Source: Marinibacterium profundimaris (lineage in GTDB: Bacteria; Pseudomonadota; Alphaproteobacteria; Rhodobacterales; Rhodobacteraceae). From it: 64,000 bases of DNA. Position 1 is the first letter of the stretch. Each line of letters opens with the position of its first letter. The notes beneath the pieces are model-generated. The model was not told the origin of the DNA. It ran no database searches and was given only the letters and a program-made list of their open reading frames with translations. The stretch lies in assembly GCF_002210095.1 (NCBI RefSeq), contig NZ_AQQR01000002.1, positions 186,001 to 250,000 of the forward strand, given 5' to 3'. The position numbers were made by a program, and so were the translations under genes. This document shows, one piece after another, positions 31,214 through 42,133 of this stretch.

Positions 31214-32014
31214 TCATGCCATCCCCATCTCGGCCATCATGGCCTCTATGCGGGGCACGTCCTCGGGGTTGTTCAGCTCCCAGAACCGGCGCCCCTTGGC
31301 ATCGACCTCGACACACAGCAGCGTCTCTCCGTTCTCGAGAAACCGCAGCTGTTCCAGGCCTTCCAGCAGCTCCAGCGGCCCTGCGGTCCAGCCGACATAG
31401 GCGGCAAGCGCCGCGGGCCGGTAGGCATAGACGCCCACGTGGTGGAACACCGGCGTCTCGTCCTCGGGCCCATAGGTGCCGGGCAGGAAGGGGATGACCT
31501 CCTTCGAGAAGTAGAGACCCCTGTTGTCGGCCCCGAAGACAGCCGTGGTGCCGCCCACGCGCCCGGCCCTGCGATCCGCCAGCAGCGCGTTCAGCGTCGC
31601 CCCGTCACAGCGCAGCACGGGCGTGGCGATGCCAGCATCGGGCGCGGCCCGCAGGCCGGCAACCAGATCCTCGATGAACCACGGCGGGGTCAGCGGCGCG
31701 TCGCCCTGCAGGTTCACGACGATCTCGGCCGTGCCGCCCAGCAGCTCCAGCGTCTCGGCACAGCGTTCGGTGCCGTTGGCGCAATCGGGCGAGGTCATGA
31801 CGACGTCGGCTCCGAACCCTTCGGCGGCATCGCGGATCCGGTCGTCATCGGTGGCGATCACGACGCGGTCGACACCCTGGATGGCACGCGCCGCGTCCCA
31901 GGTGCGGTGGACAAGGCTCCTGGACTCGCCGGTGGCTCCGGTCAGTTCCACAAGCGGCTTTCCGGGATATCGGGTCGAGGCATGGCGCGCCGGGATGACG
32001 ACCAGGACACTCAT
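31214..32014 (-). CDS. kdsB: 3-deoxy-manno-octulosonate cytidylyltransferase (CMP-Kdo synthetase)
   Basis: This 266-residue protein has VVIPARHASTRYPGKPLVEL at the N-terminus (nucleotide-binding PAR..S.R.PGK), VVIATDDDRI and NLQGDAPL, all diagnostic for KdsB. It activates Kdo with CTP for transfer to lipid A or capsule. It overlaps cysQ by 4 bp (ATGA) and precedes the GT2 gene. Together with kdsD at 18 kb it gives two of the Kdo pathway steps. Confidence 0.93.
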   Translation of the reverse strand: MSVLVVIPARHASTRYPGKPLVELTGATGESRSLVHRTWDAARAIQGVDRVVIATDDDRIRDAAEGFGADVVMTSPDCANGTERCAETLELLGGTAEIVVNLQGDAPLTPPWFIEDLVAGLRAAPDAGIATPVLRCDGATLNALLADRRAGRVGGTTAVFGADNRGLYFSKEVIPFLPGTYGPEDETPVFHHVGVYAYRPAALAAYVGWTAGPLELLEGLEQLRFLENGETLLCVEVDAKGRRFWELNNPEDVPRIEAMMAEMGMA

Positions 32015-32811
32015 GCGGAGGGTTTCAGCTCCACCCCCGGGGCATAGGCGATGAAGAACGGGTTGGCGAACCCGTCCTTGCCATAGACCAGCGGGTTGAG
32101 ATCATCATAGCGGACCACCTGGCCCCCGGCACCGTTCAGCACGGCATGGCCGGCGGCGGTGTCCCATTCCATCGTGCGGCCAAGACGCGGGTACAGATCC
32201 GCCTCGCCGGTGGCGATCAGGCAGAATTTCAGCGAGGAGCCCGCCGAGGTCATGTCCTTCACCGCGTACTTGCCGATGTAATCGTCGGTCGCCTGGTCGC
32301 GGTGGGATTTCGACGCCACCACCATCAGCGCGCCGTTGTCGGGGTCCGAGACGTGGATCTCGACCGTGGCGCCCAGGGTTTCGGGATCGAAATCGCCGGT
32401 TTCCTCGACCGACTGGCCGTTGGCCAGGGTGAAGAACATGCGGTTCTTGGCCGGGGCATAGACGACGCCGCGCGTCGGGATGCCGGCCTCGACCAGGGCG
32501 ATGTTCACGGTGAAATCGCCGCGGCGGTTGATGAATTCCTTGGTCCCGTCCAGCGGGTCGACGATCAGGAAGGTGTCGCCCTTGGCGGAATGCGACGCGG
32601 CCTGCTCTTCGGTCACCAGCATGACATCGGGGAACGCGTCGCGCAGACCGGCCGAGATCAGGGCGTCGGCGGTTTCGTCGGCTTCGGTGACGGGGCTGTC
32701 GTCGGATTTGACCTTCACGTCGAAATCGTCGGAATTGTAGATCTCCATGATCTTTTCACCGGCTTCGATCGCCAATTTCCTCATCACGGGCACAAGAGTG
32801 TCATAATCCAC
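32011..32811 (-). CDS. cysQ: 3'(2'),5'-bisphosphate nucleotidase (PAP phosphatase)
   Basis: This 266-residue member of the inositol-monophosphatase superfamily has metal-binding motif VTEADETADALI, motif A FLIVDPLDGTKEFINRRGDF and motif B EWDTAAGHAVLNGAGG. CysQ hydrolyses 3'-phosphoadenosine 5'-phosphate to AMP, removing the inhibitory by-product of PAPS-dependent sulfation. The start is a GTG at 32811 with ACGGAG upstream. Its presence at the head of a cluster ending in a sulfotransferase fits a sulfated glycan, although cysQ also has a general role in sulfate assimilation. Confidence 0.92.
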   Translation of the reverse strand: MDYDTLVPVMRKLAIEAGEKIMEIYNSDDFDVKVKSDDSPVTEADETADALISAGLRDAFPDVMLVTEEQAASHSAKGDTFLIVDPLDGTKEFINRRGDFTVNIALVEAGIPTRGVVYAPAKNRMFFTLANGQSVEETGDFDPETLGATVEIHVSDPDNGALMVVASKSHRDQATDDYIGKYAVKDMTSAGSSLKFCLIATGEADLYPRLGRTMEWDTAAGHAVLNGAGGQVVRYDDLNPLVYGKDGFANPFFIAYAPGVELKPSA

Positions 32812-32944
32812 GAATAACTCCGTCCTAACGTCGTCTGAATTGAAAATCTGTCAGCCGCATCTTATGGTGGCATGACAACCGAACAGCAAGGTCTCCGTGT
32901 CACCTTTGGGTAGCGTCACAGGACCACACCAGGATCACGGGTCA

Positions 32945-33766
32945 GTGTTTCAGCACTCTTCGCGCCAATCGAACCTCTCGATCGCCCTCGGCATGGCCGA
33001 GGTCACCTATCATGCAATCGTGCGCTCGATCCGCAAGCAGCACAACAATGCCTTCATGGCCATCGGCGTGAACATGCTGCAGATGCTGGTGATGGTGCTG
33101 GCCTTCTACCTGATGTTCTGGGTGCTGGGCATGCGCTCGGCCCAGATCCGGGGAGACTTCCTCGTCTATATCATGACGGGGATCTTCCTCTACATGACCA
33201 ACATCAAGGCGATGAGCGCGGTTCTCGGCTCCGAGGGGCCGGCAAGCCCGATCATGAAACACGCGCCGATGAACACGGCGATCGCGATCTGTTCGGCGGC
33301 GCTGTCGGCCCTGTATATCCAGGTGCTGTCGATGGTCGTGATCCTCTACATCTACCATGCCGCCTTCACTCCGATCGAAATCTACGATCCGATGGGCTGT
33401 CTCGGCATGCTGATGCTGGCCTGGTTCACCGGCTGCGCGCTGGGGCTGGTGCTGCTGGCGATCAAGCCGTGGTTTCCCACCTTCACCAGCGTGTTCTCGC
33501 AGGTCTACCAGCGGGCCAACATGATCGCCTCGGGCAAGATGTTCGTGGCCAACACGATGCCGGGCTTCATGCTGGCGATGTTCGACTGGAACCCGCTGTT
33601 CCACATCATCGACCAGTCGCGCGGTTTCGCCTTCATCAATTACTTTCCGCACAATTCGAACTGGCACTACCCGCTGGTCGTCGGCATCGTTCTGGTGATG
33701 GTCGGGCTGATGGGCGAATTCTACACGCGCAAGAACGCCTCCATGAGCTGGGGCGCCCGGCGATGA
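32945..33766 (+). CDS. KpsM/ABC-2-type polysaccharide export permease
   Basis: This roughly 273-residue membrane protein has six hydrophobic helices, the ABC-2 permease pattern, beginning FQHSSRQSNLSIALGMAEV and containing RGDFLVYIMTGIFLYMTNI and FDWNPLFHIIDQSRGFAF. Such permeases with a KpsT-like ATPase export capsule or O-antigen across the inner membrane. The GTG at 32945 was chosen because family members begin with this FQ.. segment; a GTG at 32897 would add 16 residues. No ATPase gene is adjacent, so the partner must be elsewhere. It is divergent from cysQ and overlaps the next gene (ATGA). Confidence 0.85.
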   Translation: MFQHSSRQSNLSIALGMAEVTYHAIVRSIRKQHNNAFMAIGVNMLQMLVMVLAFYLMFWVLGMRSAQIRGDFLVYIMTGIFLYMTNIKAMSAVLGSEGPASPIMKHAPMNTAIAICSAALSALYIQVLSMVVILYIYHAAFTPIEIYDPMGCLGMLMLAWFTGCALGLVLLAIKPWFPTFTSVFSQVYQRANMIASGKMFVANTMPGFMLAMFDWNPLFHIIDQSRGFAFINYFPHNSNWHYPLVVGIVLVMVGLMGEFYTRKNASMSWGARR

Positions 33767-34362
33767 GACGGCTCGCCGCCCTGCTTCTGGCCTTTGGGCT
33801 GACCGCGGGCACCCTCCAGGCGGATCCGGTCTATCCCTGGCTTTACGACGTGATCGGCGTCTCGGCCGACGACGTGCTTAACCTGCGCGCCGGCCCCTCG
33901 TCCGAGGCCGAGGTCATCGGCGCGCTGGCGCACGACGCCACCGGGATCGAGGTGGTGGGCATCAACGACAATGGCTACTGGCTCCAGATCGCCCTGCCCG
34001 AAAGTACCGCATGGGCCGCGACCGGCTTCCTCGCCCCCCAGCCCCATGATCCGGAACTTGCCTTTACCAGGATCCTCGACTGCGGCGGCACCGAACCCTT
34101 CTGGGGCCTGCAGATCACACAGGGCACCGGCGCCACGCTGAGCCGCATGGACAAGGCCGATGCCGATCTGCCCGCGGGGCGTGTGCGGCCCAGCCCGTCG
34201 ATGAAGAACCAGTATTTCCTCGACCTCGGCGAACGTCATGCCGCCATGCTGACCACCAAGCTGTGCAGCGACGGCATGTCCGACCGCGCCTACGGGCTGA
34301 GCATCCGGCTGGTCATCGACGAGACGGAGACGATGCACGGCTGCTGCTCACTCCGGCCGTAG
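33763..34362 (+). CDS. Exported SH3b-domain protein
   Basis: This 199-residue protein has a signal peptide (about 1-20, ending LQADP), a bacterial SH3 domain (about 28-88: VSADDVLNLRAGPSSEAEVIGAL...GYWLQIALPESTAWAATGFL) and a C-terminal COG3650-like segment with Cys residues (LDCGGTEPFWGLQI, HGCCSL). A periplasmic envelope-associated role is likely; the ligand is unknown. It overlaps the permease stop by 4 bp, so it may be translated with it. Confidence 0.8.
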   Translation: MRRLAALLLAFGLTAGTLQADPVYPWLYDVIGVSADDVLNLRAGPSSEAEVIGALAHDATGIEVVGINDNGYWLQIALPESTAWAATGFLAPQPHDPELAFTRILDCGGTEPFWGLQITQGTGATLSRMDKADADLPAGRVRPSPSMKNQYFLDLGERHAAMLTTKLCSDGMSDRAYGLSIRLVIDETETMHGCCSLRP

Positions 34363-34387
34363 CCCCGGCCGCGTCCGACCGGGCCGC

Positions 34388-34996
34388 TCAGGTCGCCACC
34401 CGCAGCGTCAGGTTGATCCGCCCGCCCTTCGGCAGCAGCCGCGAGGATCCGAACCGGATCCGGTCGATCCCGTGATAGGTCAGCCGCGCCTCGCCGCCCA
34501 TCACGACCACGTCGCCGGAATTCAGCCAGATGCTCTCGGTCTTGCCGCCCCGTGTCGTGTTCCCGATCCGGAACAGCCCGTCATCGCCCAGCGACACCGA
34601 CACCACCGGCCAGGAGAAATCGGCCTCGTCCTTGTCCTGGTGCAGGCCCATCTTCGCCTCGGCCTCGTAATAGTTGATCAGGCAGCTGTCCGGCCGCCGG
34701 TCCAGCCCGGTGACCGCGTCCCAGATCTCCAGCACCTGCCGGGGGATCGCGGGCCAGTCCACGCCCGAGGGATGCCGCGGCTCGTAGCGGTATCCCCTGC
34801 GGTCGGTGATCCACCCCAGCTCCCCGGCCGAGGTCATCCGCACCGACAGCGACTGGCCCCGCCGTGTCACCGGCCGCACCAGCGGCGCGGCCTTCAGAAC
34901 GGGCCGCAACGCGGCCACCAGCTCTGCCTGGGCCGCCGCATCCAGGTAGCCCTTCCAGATCTTGAATCCCCGCAGATCGACCGGCGCCGCCGCCAT
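34388..34996 (-). CDS. AlkB-like Fe(II)/2-oxoglutarate dioxygenase
   Basis: This 202-residue protein has the double-stranded beta-helix. The Fe ligands are visible as HQD (GLHQDKDEADFSWPVVSVSLGDD) and the distal His in LTYHGIDRIRFG, with the 2-oxoglutarate Arg in INLTLRVA; the upstream SCLINYYEAEAKMG is typical of AlkB. AlkB removes alkyl groups from DNA or RNA bases by oxidative demethylation. GGAGG precedes the ATG at 34996; a longer frame to 35209 is not conserved and enters the dnaK promoter. Monocistronic, and divergent from dnaK. Confidence 0.88.
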   Translation of the reverse strand: MAAAPVDLRGFKIWKGYLDAAAQAELVAALRPVLKAAPLVRPVTRRGQSLSVRMTSAGELGWITDRRGYRYEPRHPSGVDWPAIPRQVLEIWDAVTGLDRRPDSCLINYYEAEAKMGLHQDKDEADFSWPVVSVSLGDDGLFRIGNTTRGGKTESIWLNSGDVVVMGGEARLTYHGIDRIRFGSSRLLPKGGRINLTLRVAT

Positions 34997-35057
34997 GAGA
35001 GCCTCCTTTTGCAAGCTTTTTGTCACTGAAAGGCAAACCGCAGAAGAAAGGCGGAAT

Positions 35058-35078
35058 GCAAGCCGTTCACGCGCTTGC
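35058..35078. repeat. Inverted repeat overlapping the dnaK -35 box
   Basis: GCAAGC (35058-35063) and GCTTGC (35073-35078) form 6-bp perfect arms with a 9-base spacer. Its right arm overlaps the -35 element, so it could be a repressor site, but it is not CIRCE. Confidence 0.4.
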
Positions 35079-35102
35079 AGGCTTTTGATGCCATCCCTAT
35101 AT
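35074..35102 (+). promoter_or_regulatory. Sigma32-like heat-shock promoter of dnaK
   Basis: CTTGCAG (35074-35080), 14 bases and CCCTATAT (35095-35102) resemble the alphaproteobacterial RpoH consensus. The leader to the dnaK ATG is about 100 nt. Confidence 0.65.
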
Positions 35103-35211
35103 ACGCCGGGACGCGCCGAGGTCTGTGACCGAAGCGCCACACAGTCGGGACCTCGATGCCGTAACGGGTCCGGGTCTCGTGAAATCGCCTTTGTATTGAG
35201 AGGGATCAAAC

Positions 35212-37134
<1,923 letters not shown>

Positions 37135-37155
37135 CGGCCAGGCCTGACACGAATG

Positions 37156-37182
37156 AGGCCGGTCCGGGATCCGGGCCGGCCT
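37156..37182 (+). terminator. Attenuating stem-loop between dnaK and dnaJ
   Basis: A 12-bp stem with one G-T wobble (37156-37167 with 37171-37182) is followed by a weak T stretch. It probably only partly stops transcription, giving more DnaK than DnaJ. Confidence 0.55.
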
Positions 37183-37219
37183 TGGTCGTTCAGGCACACC
37201 GCCTCAAGAGGACAAACAG

Positions 37220-38371
37220 ATGTCGAAACGCGATTTCTACGATGTGCTCGGGGTGTCCCGTTCCGCGTCCGCGGACGAAATAAAGAAGGCCTATCGCAAG
37301 AAGGCCAAGGAACTGCACCCGGACCGCAACGCCGACAATCCCGAAGCTGAATCCCAGTTCAAGGAAGCCAACGAAGCCTACGAGGTCCTGAAGGACGCCG
37401 ACAAGAAGGCGGCCTATGACCGCTTCGGCCACGCGGCCTTCGACGGCGGCATGGGCGGCGGGCCCCGTCCCGGCGCCGGTGGCGGCCCCGGCGGCGCCGA
37501 TTTCCAAAGCGCCTTCTCGGATGTCTTCGACGATCTGTTCGGCGATTTCATGGGCGGCCAGCGGGGCGGCGGCGGACGTCGCGCCGCGCGCGGCTCCGAC
37601 CTGCGCTACAACCTGCGCGTCACCCTGGAAGAAGCCTACAATGGCCTCCAGAAGACGATCAACGTACCGACCGCGGTGGCCTGCTCCACCTGTTCGGGCA
37701 CCGGCGCCGAAGGCGGGGCCGAACCGGTCTCCTGCCCGACCTGCTCCGGCATGGGCAAGGTCCGCGCGCAGCAGGGCTTTTTCACCGTCGAACGCACCTG
37801 CCCGACCTGCTCGGGCCTGGGCCAGATCATCAAGAACCCCTGCAAATCCTGCGGCGGCTCCGGTCGGGTCGAAAAGGACCGCGCGCTCAGCGTGAACATC
37901 CCCGCCGGCGTCGAAACCGGCACCCGCATCCGTCTTGCCGGCGAAGGCGAGGCCGGCCTGCGCGGCGGCCCTCCGGGCGATCTCTATATCTTCATCGACG
38001 TGGCGCGGCACGAGCTTTTCGACCGCGACGGCACGAACCTCTATTGCAAGGTGCCCGTCAGCATGGCCAAGGCCGCGCTTGGCGGCGCGATCGAGGTGCC
38101 CACGATCGACGGCGGCCGCGGCCGCGTGCAGATCCCCGCGGGCAGCCAGTCGGGCCGCCAGATGCGCTTGCGCAGCAAGGGCATGCCCGCCCTGCGCGGC
38201 GGCGCCCCCGGTGACATGTTCATCGAACTGGCCGTGGAAACCCCGGTCAATCTCACCAGCCGCCAGAAAGAGCTGCTGCGCGAGTTCGAGGATCTGAGCG
38301 AGGACAACAACCCCGCGATGAGCAGCTTCTTCTCCTCGGTCAAATCCTTCTGGGATTCGATGAAGGGCTGA
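37220..38371 (+). CDS. dnaJ: Chaperone DnaJ (Hsp40, class A)
   Basis: This 383-residue protein has the J domain with HPD ([11 protein letters not shown]), a Gly-rich linker (about 75-125), four CxxCxGxG zinc repeats ([32 protein letters not shown]) and the C-terminal substrate domains. It stimulates DnaK ATPase and delivers substrates. It follows dnaK by 85 bp, with AAGAGG upstream of the ATG. Confidence 0.98.
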   Translation: MSKRDFYDVLGVSRSASADEIKKAYRKKAKELHPDRNADNPEAESQFKEANEAYEVLKDADKKAAYDRFGHAAFDGGMGGGPRPGAGGGPGGADFQSAFSDVFDDLFGDFMGGQRGGGGRRAARGSDLRYNLRVTLEEAYNGLQKTINVPTAVACSTCSGTGAEGGAEPVSCPTCSGMGKVRAQQGFFTVERTCPTCSGLGQIIKNPCKSCGGSGRVEKDRALSVNIPAGVETGTRIRLAGEGEAGLRGGPPGDLYIFIDVARHELFDRDGTNLYCKVPVSMAKAALGGAIEVPTIDGGRGRVQIPAGSQSGRQMRLRSKGMPALRGGAPGDMFIELAVETPVNLTSRQKELLREFEDLSEDNNPAMSSFFSSVKSFWDSMKG

Positions 38372-38480
38372 GACCGCGCCCCGGGACGCCCGACAGGACC
38401 GCCCCGACCCCATCACCGGCGGAGCCCCCCACACCGGGGCTCCTCCCTCCCCTCGGGCGAACCCAATCCTTACGATTTGG

Positions 38481-38621
38481 TAAATCCGCCCCTGTAACCC
38501 ATTGAAATTACAGGCTCCGCACAATGTCCCACGCGTGGGACATCGCGAACGGCCCCTGTCTTCTTCTTGGCCCAAATACCTCCGGGGGAGTCCTCCGACG
38601 GAGGACGGGGGCAGCGCCCCC
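38481..38621 (+). repeat. Dispersed intergenic repeat, long copy A
   Basis: This 141-bp element starts TAAATCCGCCCCTG, holds an 18-bp palindrome, then TTCTTCTTGGCCCAAATACC, and ends in two perfect hairpins (GTCCTCCgacGGAGGAC and GGGGGCagcGCCCCC). It is closely matched by the copy at 56452-56591. It fills most of the 298-bp gap between dnaJ and radC. Confidence 0.85.
38525..38542. repeat. Perfect 18-bp palindrome inside repeat copy A
   Basis: TGTCCCACGCGTGGGACA is its own reverse complement and is identical to the one at 56496-56513. It could be a protein-binding site or an RNA stem; I know of no assigned factor. Confidence 0.8.
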
Positions 38622-38669
38622 CATCAACGTTAATCATCCAATAACCATCCCCGGATTAGCCTCGGCCCC

Positions 38670-39425
38670 ATGTCCGCCGATGCCTTCTCCGAACGCCCGC
38701 TGCCGCTTTTCGACGGTGACGCCGCGCCCGTCCTGCCCAAGGGCGCCCGCCTGCCCTCCTATATCCAGGGCCATCGCGACCGTCTCCGACAACGGTTCCG
38801 CGAGGGCGGTGCCGCCGCGATGCCCGATTACGAATTGCTCGAACTGGTCCTGTTCCGCGCCCTGCCGCGCAAGGACACCAAGCCGCTCGCCCGCGCCCTG
38901 CTCGACCGTTTCGGCGATTTCAACGGCGTGATCAGCGCCCGGCCCGAACGCCTCGCCGATATCAAGGGCGTAGGCGATGCCGTGATCGGCGAGCTCAAGC
39001 TGATCGAGGCCGCCGCGCACCGGCTGGCCCGCGCCAGGGTGATCCAGCGCCACGCCATCACCGGCTGGGACGCGCTGCTGGATTATTGCCACACCACGAT
39101 GGCGCATCGCGAGACCGAGCAGTTCCGCGTCCTCTACCTGGACCGCAAGAACATCCTCATCGCCGACGAGGAACAGGCCCGCGGCACCGTCGATCACGTG
39201 CCCGTCTACCCCCGCGAAGTGGCCAAGCGCGCGCTGGAGCTCAACGCCTCCGCGCTGATCCTCGTACACAACCATCCCTCGGGCGATCCGACGCCCAGCC
39301 AGGCGGATTACGACATGACCGCGCAGGTCGACCGCGCCTGCCAGGCGCTTGGGCTGACGCTCCACGATCACCTGGTCATCGGAAAGTCGCGGGAAATCAG
39401 CTTTCGGGCCGAGGGCTTCCTGTGA
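38670..39425 (+). CDS. radC: RadC family (JAB/MPN domain) protein
   Basis: This 251-residue protein has an N-terminal helix-hairpin-helix region (about 45-115, KDTKPLARALLDRFGDF, LADIKGVGDAVIGELK) and a C-terminal JAMM metalloprotease-like domain with HNHPSGDPTPSQAD. Despite its name, its role in DNA repair is uncertain in the literature. It is preceded by an intergenic repeat and convergent with the PstS-OmpA gene. Confidence 0.92.
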   Translation: MSADAFSERPLPLFDGDAAPVLPKGARLPSYIQGHRDRLRQRFREGGAAAMPDYELLELVLFRALPRKDTKPLARALLDRFGDFNGVISARPERLADIKGVGDAVIGELKLIEAAAHRLARARVIQRHAITGWDALLDYCHTTMAHRETEQFRVLYLDRKNILIADEEQARGTVDHVPVYPREVAKRALELNASALILVHNHPSGDPTPSQADYDMTAQVDRACQALGLTLHDHLVIGKSREISFRAEGFL

Positions 39426-39476
39426 TCGCAGCACTTGTTCTCTGGTGGCAGGACTGCGCCCGCACCCTGGCAAGGC

Positions 39477-41039
39477 TCACCGGATCCAGACCTCGACCCG
39501 CCGGTTCACGCTGCGGCCCCACTCCGTGTCGTCGCAGGCCATCGGCAGCGCCTCTCCGAAGGCGGCGACACCCATGTCGATCCGGTCCGAGCCGCCTGTC
39601 TCGACCGCCGCGATCACCGCCGCCTGAACCGCCCGCGCGCGCGCCATGGCGATCTGCTGGTTGTTCGACGCCGGCCCCATACCGTCGGAAAAACCCACGA
39701 ACAGCAACCGACGCGCATCGTAGAACCCCGTCTCGATCGCACCGGCCAGCTGCGCCACGTTGGAGCGCGACTGCGCATCCAGCCGGGCCGATCCCGCTTC
39801 GAACCTGAAGGAGGTGGTCAGCCTCGACAGCGGCTTCAGAGTCTCGGTCATCGCCTTCAGCGCATCCAGGCCGATCTCTGGCCCCGCGGCCAGCAGCGCA
39901 TTGGCAAAGCGGTCGCCCTGGTCGTTGATCGCGATGTCTTCGGGCGACTGGTCGACAAAGCCGGACCGGCGGATGACGATCTGCGCCGGCGCGCTGCGGG
40001 TGAAGGCCAGGAAATCGCGCGCCATCTTCGGCAGCCGCCGCGCCGGCAGGTAAAGGAACAGCGGCGAGGTCAGCGGGTAGTCTTCGGTTTTCACCGTCCG
40101 CCGCGTCGCGCTTAACGAAAACCCGCAGCTGCCGGTCAGCGCCAGCGCCCGGGCCGGCGCCGTTTCGGCAAAGCTGGCCAGGCCGATGCCGAAGGGATCC
40201 CGCGCCACCGCCTCGGCCACCTGGGCCGAGCGGTCATGCCGCGTCACATCCTCCGGCAGCGTCCCTCCGATCGGCGCCACCAGCCGGTCCTCGGCCGACT
40301 GGCTCAGCCCCGATCCCGCGTCGGGCAGGTGCAACACCACGGGCGCGTCCGGCCCGCCAAGTTCGGCCCAATTGGTGATCTCGCCCGCGAAGGCCCGGGC
40401 AAGCTCGGCGGTGGAGATATCGCGCACCGGGTTGGTCTGCGCCACGACCGGCACCATGGCGTCCAGCGCCAGAACCCGGCTGCGGGTGCCGTCGGTCAGA
40501 TCACCCATTCCGGCCTCTGCCGCGCGCTGGCGTTCCTCGGCCCGGATCTCGCGGCTGGCCAGCACGATGTCGGCCTCGTTGGCGAGCAGATCGGCAAAGC
40601 CCTCGTCCGTCGTCGTCACCCGGAATTCGAACCGCGCCGCCGGGCGCGCGGCACCGTCGCGCAGCAACTCGTAGGCAAAGCGGCCCTCGTCCAGCTCGAC
40701 CCGGCGCGCCGTCAGCTGCTGGCGGCGGGCAAAGCCCTCGACCAGCGCGGGCATCAGAACCTCGGTCATGGAGGAGGCACCGGAGAAGACGACTTCTGCA
40801 ACGAATTCAAGGAGGTTCGGGCAGCCGGGCCCGTCGCAGGCCACGCCGGAGCCGTCCACTGTCAGCTCTCCGAACTGCGTGTCCACGCGGTAGAATTCAC
40901 CGTCATAGCCCAGCAATGTGCCGCTGATCTCAACCGCGCCATCGGGCGAGCGCAACGTGATGTCCTGGGCCCGGGCGGGCATCGGTCCCGCCAGCCAGAC
41001 AAGAAGTGCGGCGCCCAGCACCGCACGGAGCCATGTCAT
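39477..41039 (-). CDS. PstS-like substrate-binding domain fused to an OmpA peptidoglycan-binding domain
   Basis: This roughly 520-residue exported protein has a signal peptide (about 1-25, ending ARAQD) and a phosphate-binding-protein-like region (about 65-370) with FSGASSMTEVLMPAL, LASREIRAEE, FAGEITNWAELGG and FLAFTRSAPAQIVI. A C-terminal OmpA-like domain (about 400-520) has SFRFEAGSARLDAQSRSNVAQLA, LFVGFSDGMGPASNNQQIAMARA and GRSVNRRVEVWI. It may bind a ligand while tethered to peptidoglycan. The ATG at 41039 was chosen over a TTG at 41051; neither has a strong ribosome site. It follows the next gene by about 20 bp in a leftward pair. Confidence 0.82.
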   Translation of the reverse strand: MTWLRAVLGAALLVWLAGPMPARAQDITLRSPDGAVEISGTLLGYDGEFYRVDTQFGELTVDGSGVACDGPGCPNLLEFVAEVVFSGASSMTEVLMPALVEGFARRQQLTARRVELDEGRFAYELLRDGAARPAARFEFRVTTTDEGFADLLANEADIVLASREIRAEERQRAAEAGMGDLTDGTRSRVLALDAMVPVVAQTNPVRDISTAELARAFAGEITNWAELGGPDAPVVLHLPDAGSGLSQSAEDRLVAPIGGTLPEDVTRHDRSAQVAEAVARDPFGIGLASFAETAPARALALTGSCGFSLSATRRTVKTEDYPLTSPLFLYLPARRLPKMARDFLAFTRSAPAQIVIRRSGFVDQSPEDIAINDQGDRFANALLAAGPEIGLDALKAMTETLKPLSRLTTSFRFEAGSARLDAQSRSNVAQLAGAIETGFYDARRLLFVGFSDGMGPASNNQQIAMARARAVQAAVIAAVETGGSDRIDMGVAAFGEALPMACDDTEWGRSVNRRVEVWIR

Positions 41040-41059
41040 GATGTTGTCCAAATCGCCGG

Positions 41060-42133
41060 TCAGTTGATCGCGATCTTCAGGTCATCCATCAGATTATTCA
41101 ACACCAGAAAATCCCCGATCGCGGCACAATTCGGCATCGCCAGGTCCAGCCCGCGCCCGTTCAGATCGCCCACGCCGCGCAGCTCCAGCGCCTCGGCGCT
41201 CAGCCGGCGGCCGCAGGTGTCGGCGGTCACCTCGGTCTCGACGGTCAGATCGACAAGCCCGCTCAGCCCGGCGCTGCGCGGAAAGGAATAGATCTCGGCC
41301 CTGCGGGTCAGATCACCCTGGTCGGCGCCCAGCCGGACCAGGAAGCTGCCGGTTTCGGGGTTGCCGGGCGCCTCGGCCCAGACATGGCCCTGGCTGCCGT
41401 AATCGGCCCCGAATTCCCGCGCGTGGATCTGAAAGCCGGTTTCGCCCTGCCATTGCAGCACGACACGGGTCCAGTCGGCCATGTCCGGCACATCGGCCGA
41501 CACGACGGTGCCGCGGCCCTGGGCCGGCGAAACGATGAAGACGGCATGAGCTTTCAACGCCGGCACCGTGACCTCGAGATGACCGGACTCATCCGCGAGG
41601 TCCGAGAACATCATGCCGAGATGGTGGATCGCGATGCGGTCGTTCGGAAAACAGGGGGCGTCGATGCTCAGCCGGACCGAGGCGCGTTCCACCGCTTCGG
41701 CCGTGGCAGACACGGCACAGCCGGGGGCCGAGGCATCCTGGGCAAGGTCGGCGCCGCCAAGCAGGTCGATGTCGTTGCGCGAGACCACGTCTTGCCCGTC
41801 CGTCGGGGCATCGGCCGCATCGACCGCGCCCAGGTCGACGACGGCATCGGGGCTGGGGTCCGGGGCCTGCAGGACGGGGGCCGCGCGCACAGCCGCGTCG
41901 GTCGGCAAGGCGGCGCCCATGCGGATCGGCAGGGTCGCGGTCTCGTCCCCGGCGCTGGCGGCGGGAAGGTCCGAGGTGGGCCGCTCGGGGGCGGTTTCGT
42001 TCACCCGGGGCTGCGCCGGCCCGGGGGTGGCGGAACCCGGTTCGGGCACGAAGGTCTGCATCCCCCAGCCGATGGCCAGAGCGCATGCGATCGTGCCGGC
42101 CACGAGGGTCGGAACCCTGGTCGAGATCATCAT
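41060..42133 (-). CDS. Membrane-anchored periplasmic protein of unknown function, partner of the PstS-OmpA gene
   Basis: This 357-residue protein has an N-terminal signal anchor (about 8-24, TLVAGTIACALAIGWGM), a low-complexity Pro/Ala/Asp-rich linker (about 30-130) and a C-terminal beta-rich domain with Cys residues (CAVSATAEAV, CFPNDRIAIHHLGM, DTCGRRLS, MPNCAAIGDF). Relatives in Rhodobacterales are sometimes labelled translocase, by my recollection and probably because of the neighbouring secA; I see no translocase motif. AAGGAG lies 7 bases before the ATG. It is first in a pair with the PstS-OmpA chimera, so the two probably act together in the envelope. Confidence 0.7.
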   Translation of the reverse strand: MMISTRVPTLVAGTIACALAIGWGMQTFVPEPGSATPGPAQPRVNETAPERPTSDLPAASAGDETATLPIRMGAALPTDAAVRAAPVLQAPDPSPDAVVDLGAVDAADAPTDGQDVVSRNDIDLLGGADLAQDASAPGCAVSATAEAVERASVRLSIDAPCFPNDRIAIHHLGMMFSDLADESGHLEVTVPALKAHAVFIVSPAQGRGTVVSADVPDMADWTRVVLQWQGETGFQIHAREFGADYGSQGHVWAEAPGNPETGSFLVRLGADQGDLTRRAEIYSFPRSAGLSGLVDLTVETEVTADTCGRRLSAEALELRGVGDLNGRGLDLAMPNCAAIGDFLVLNNLMDDLKIAIN

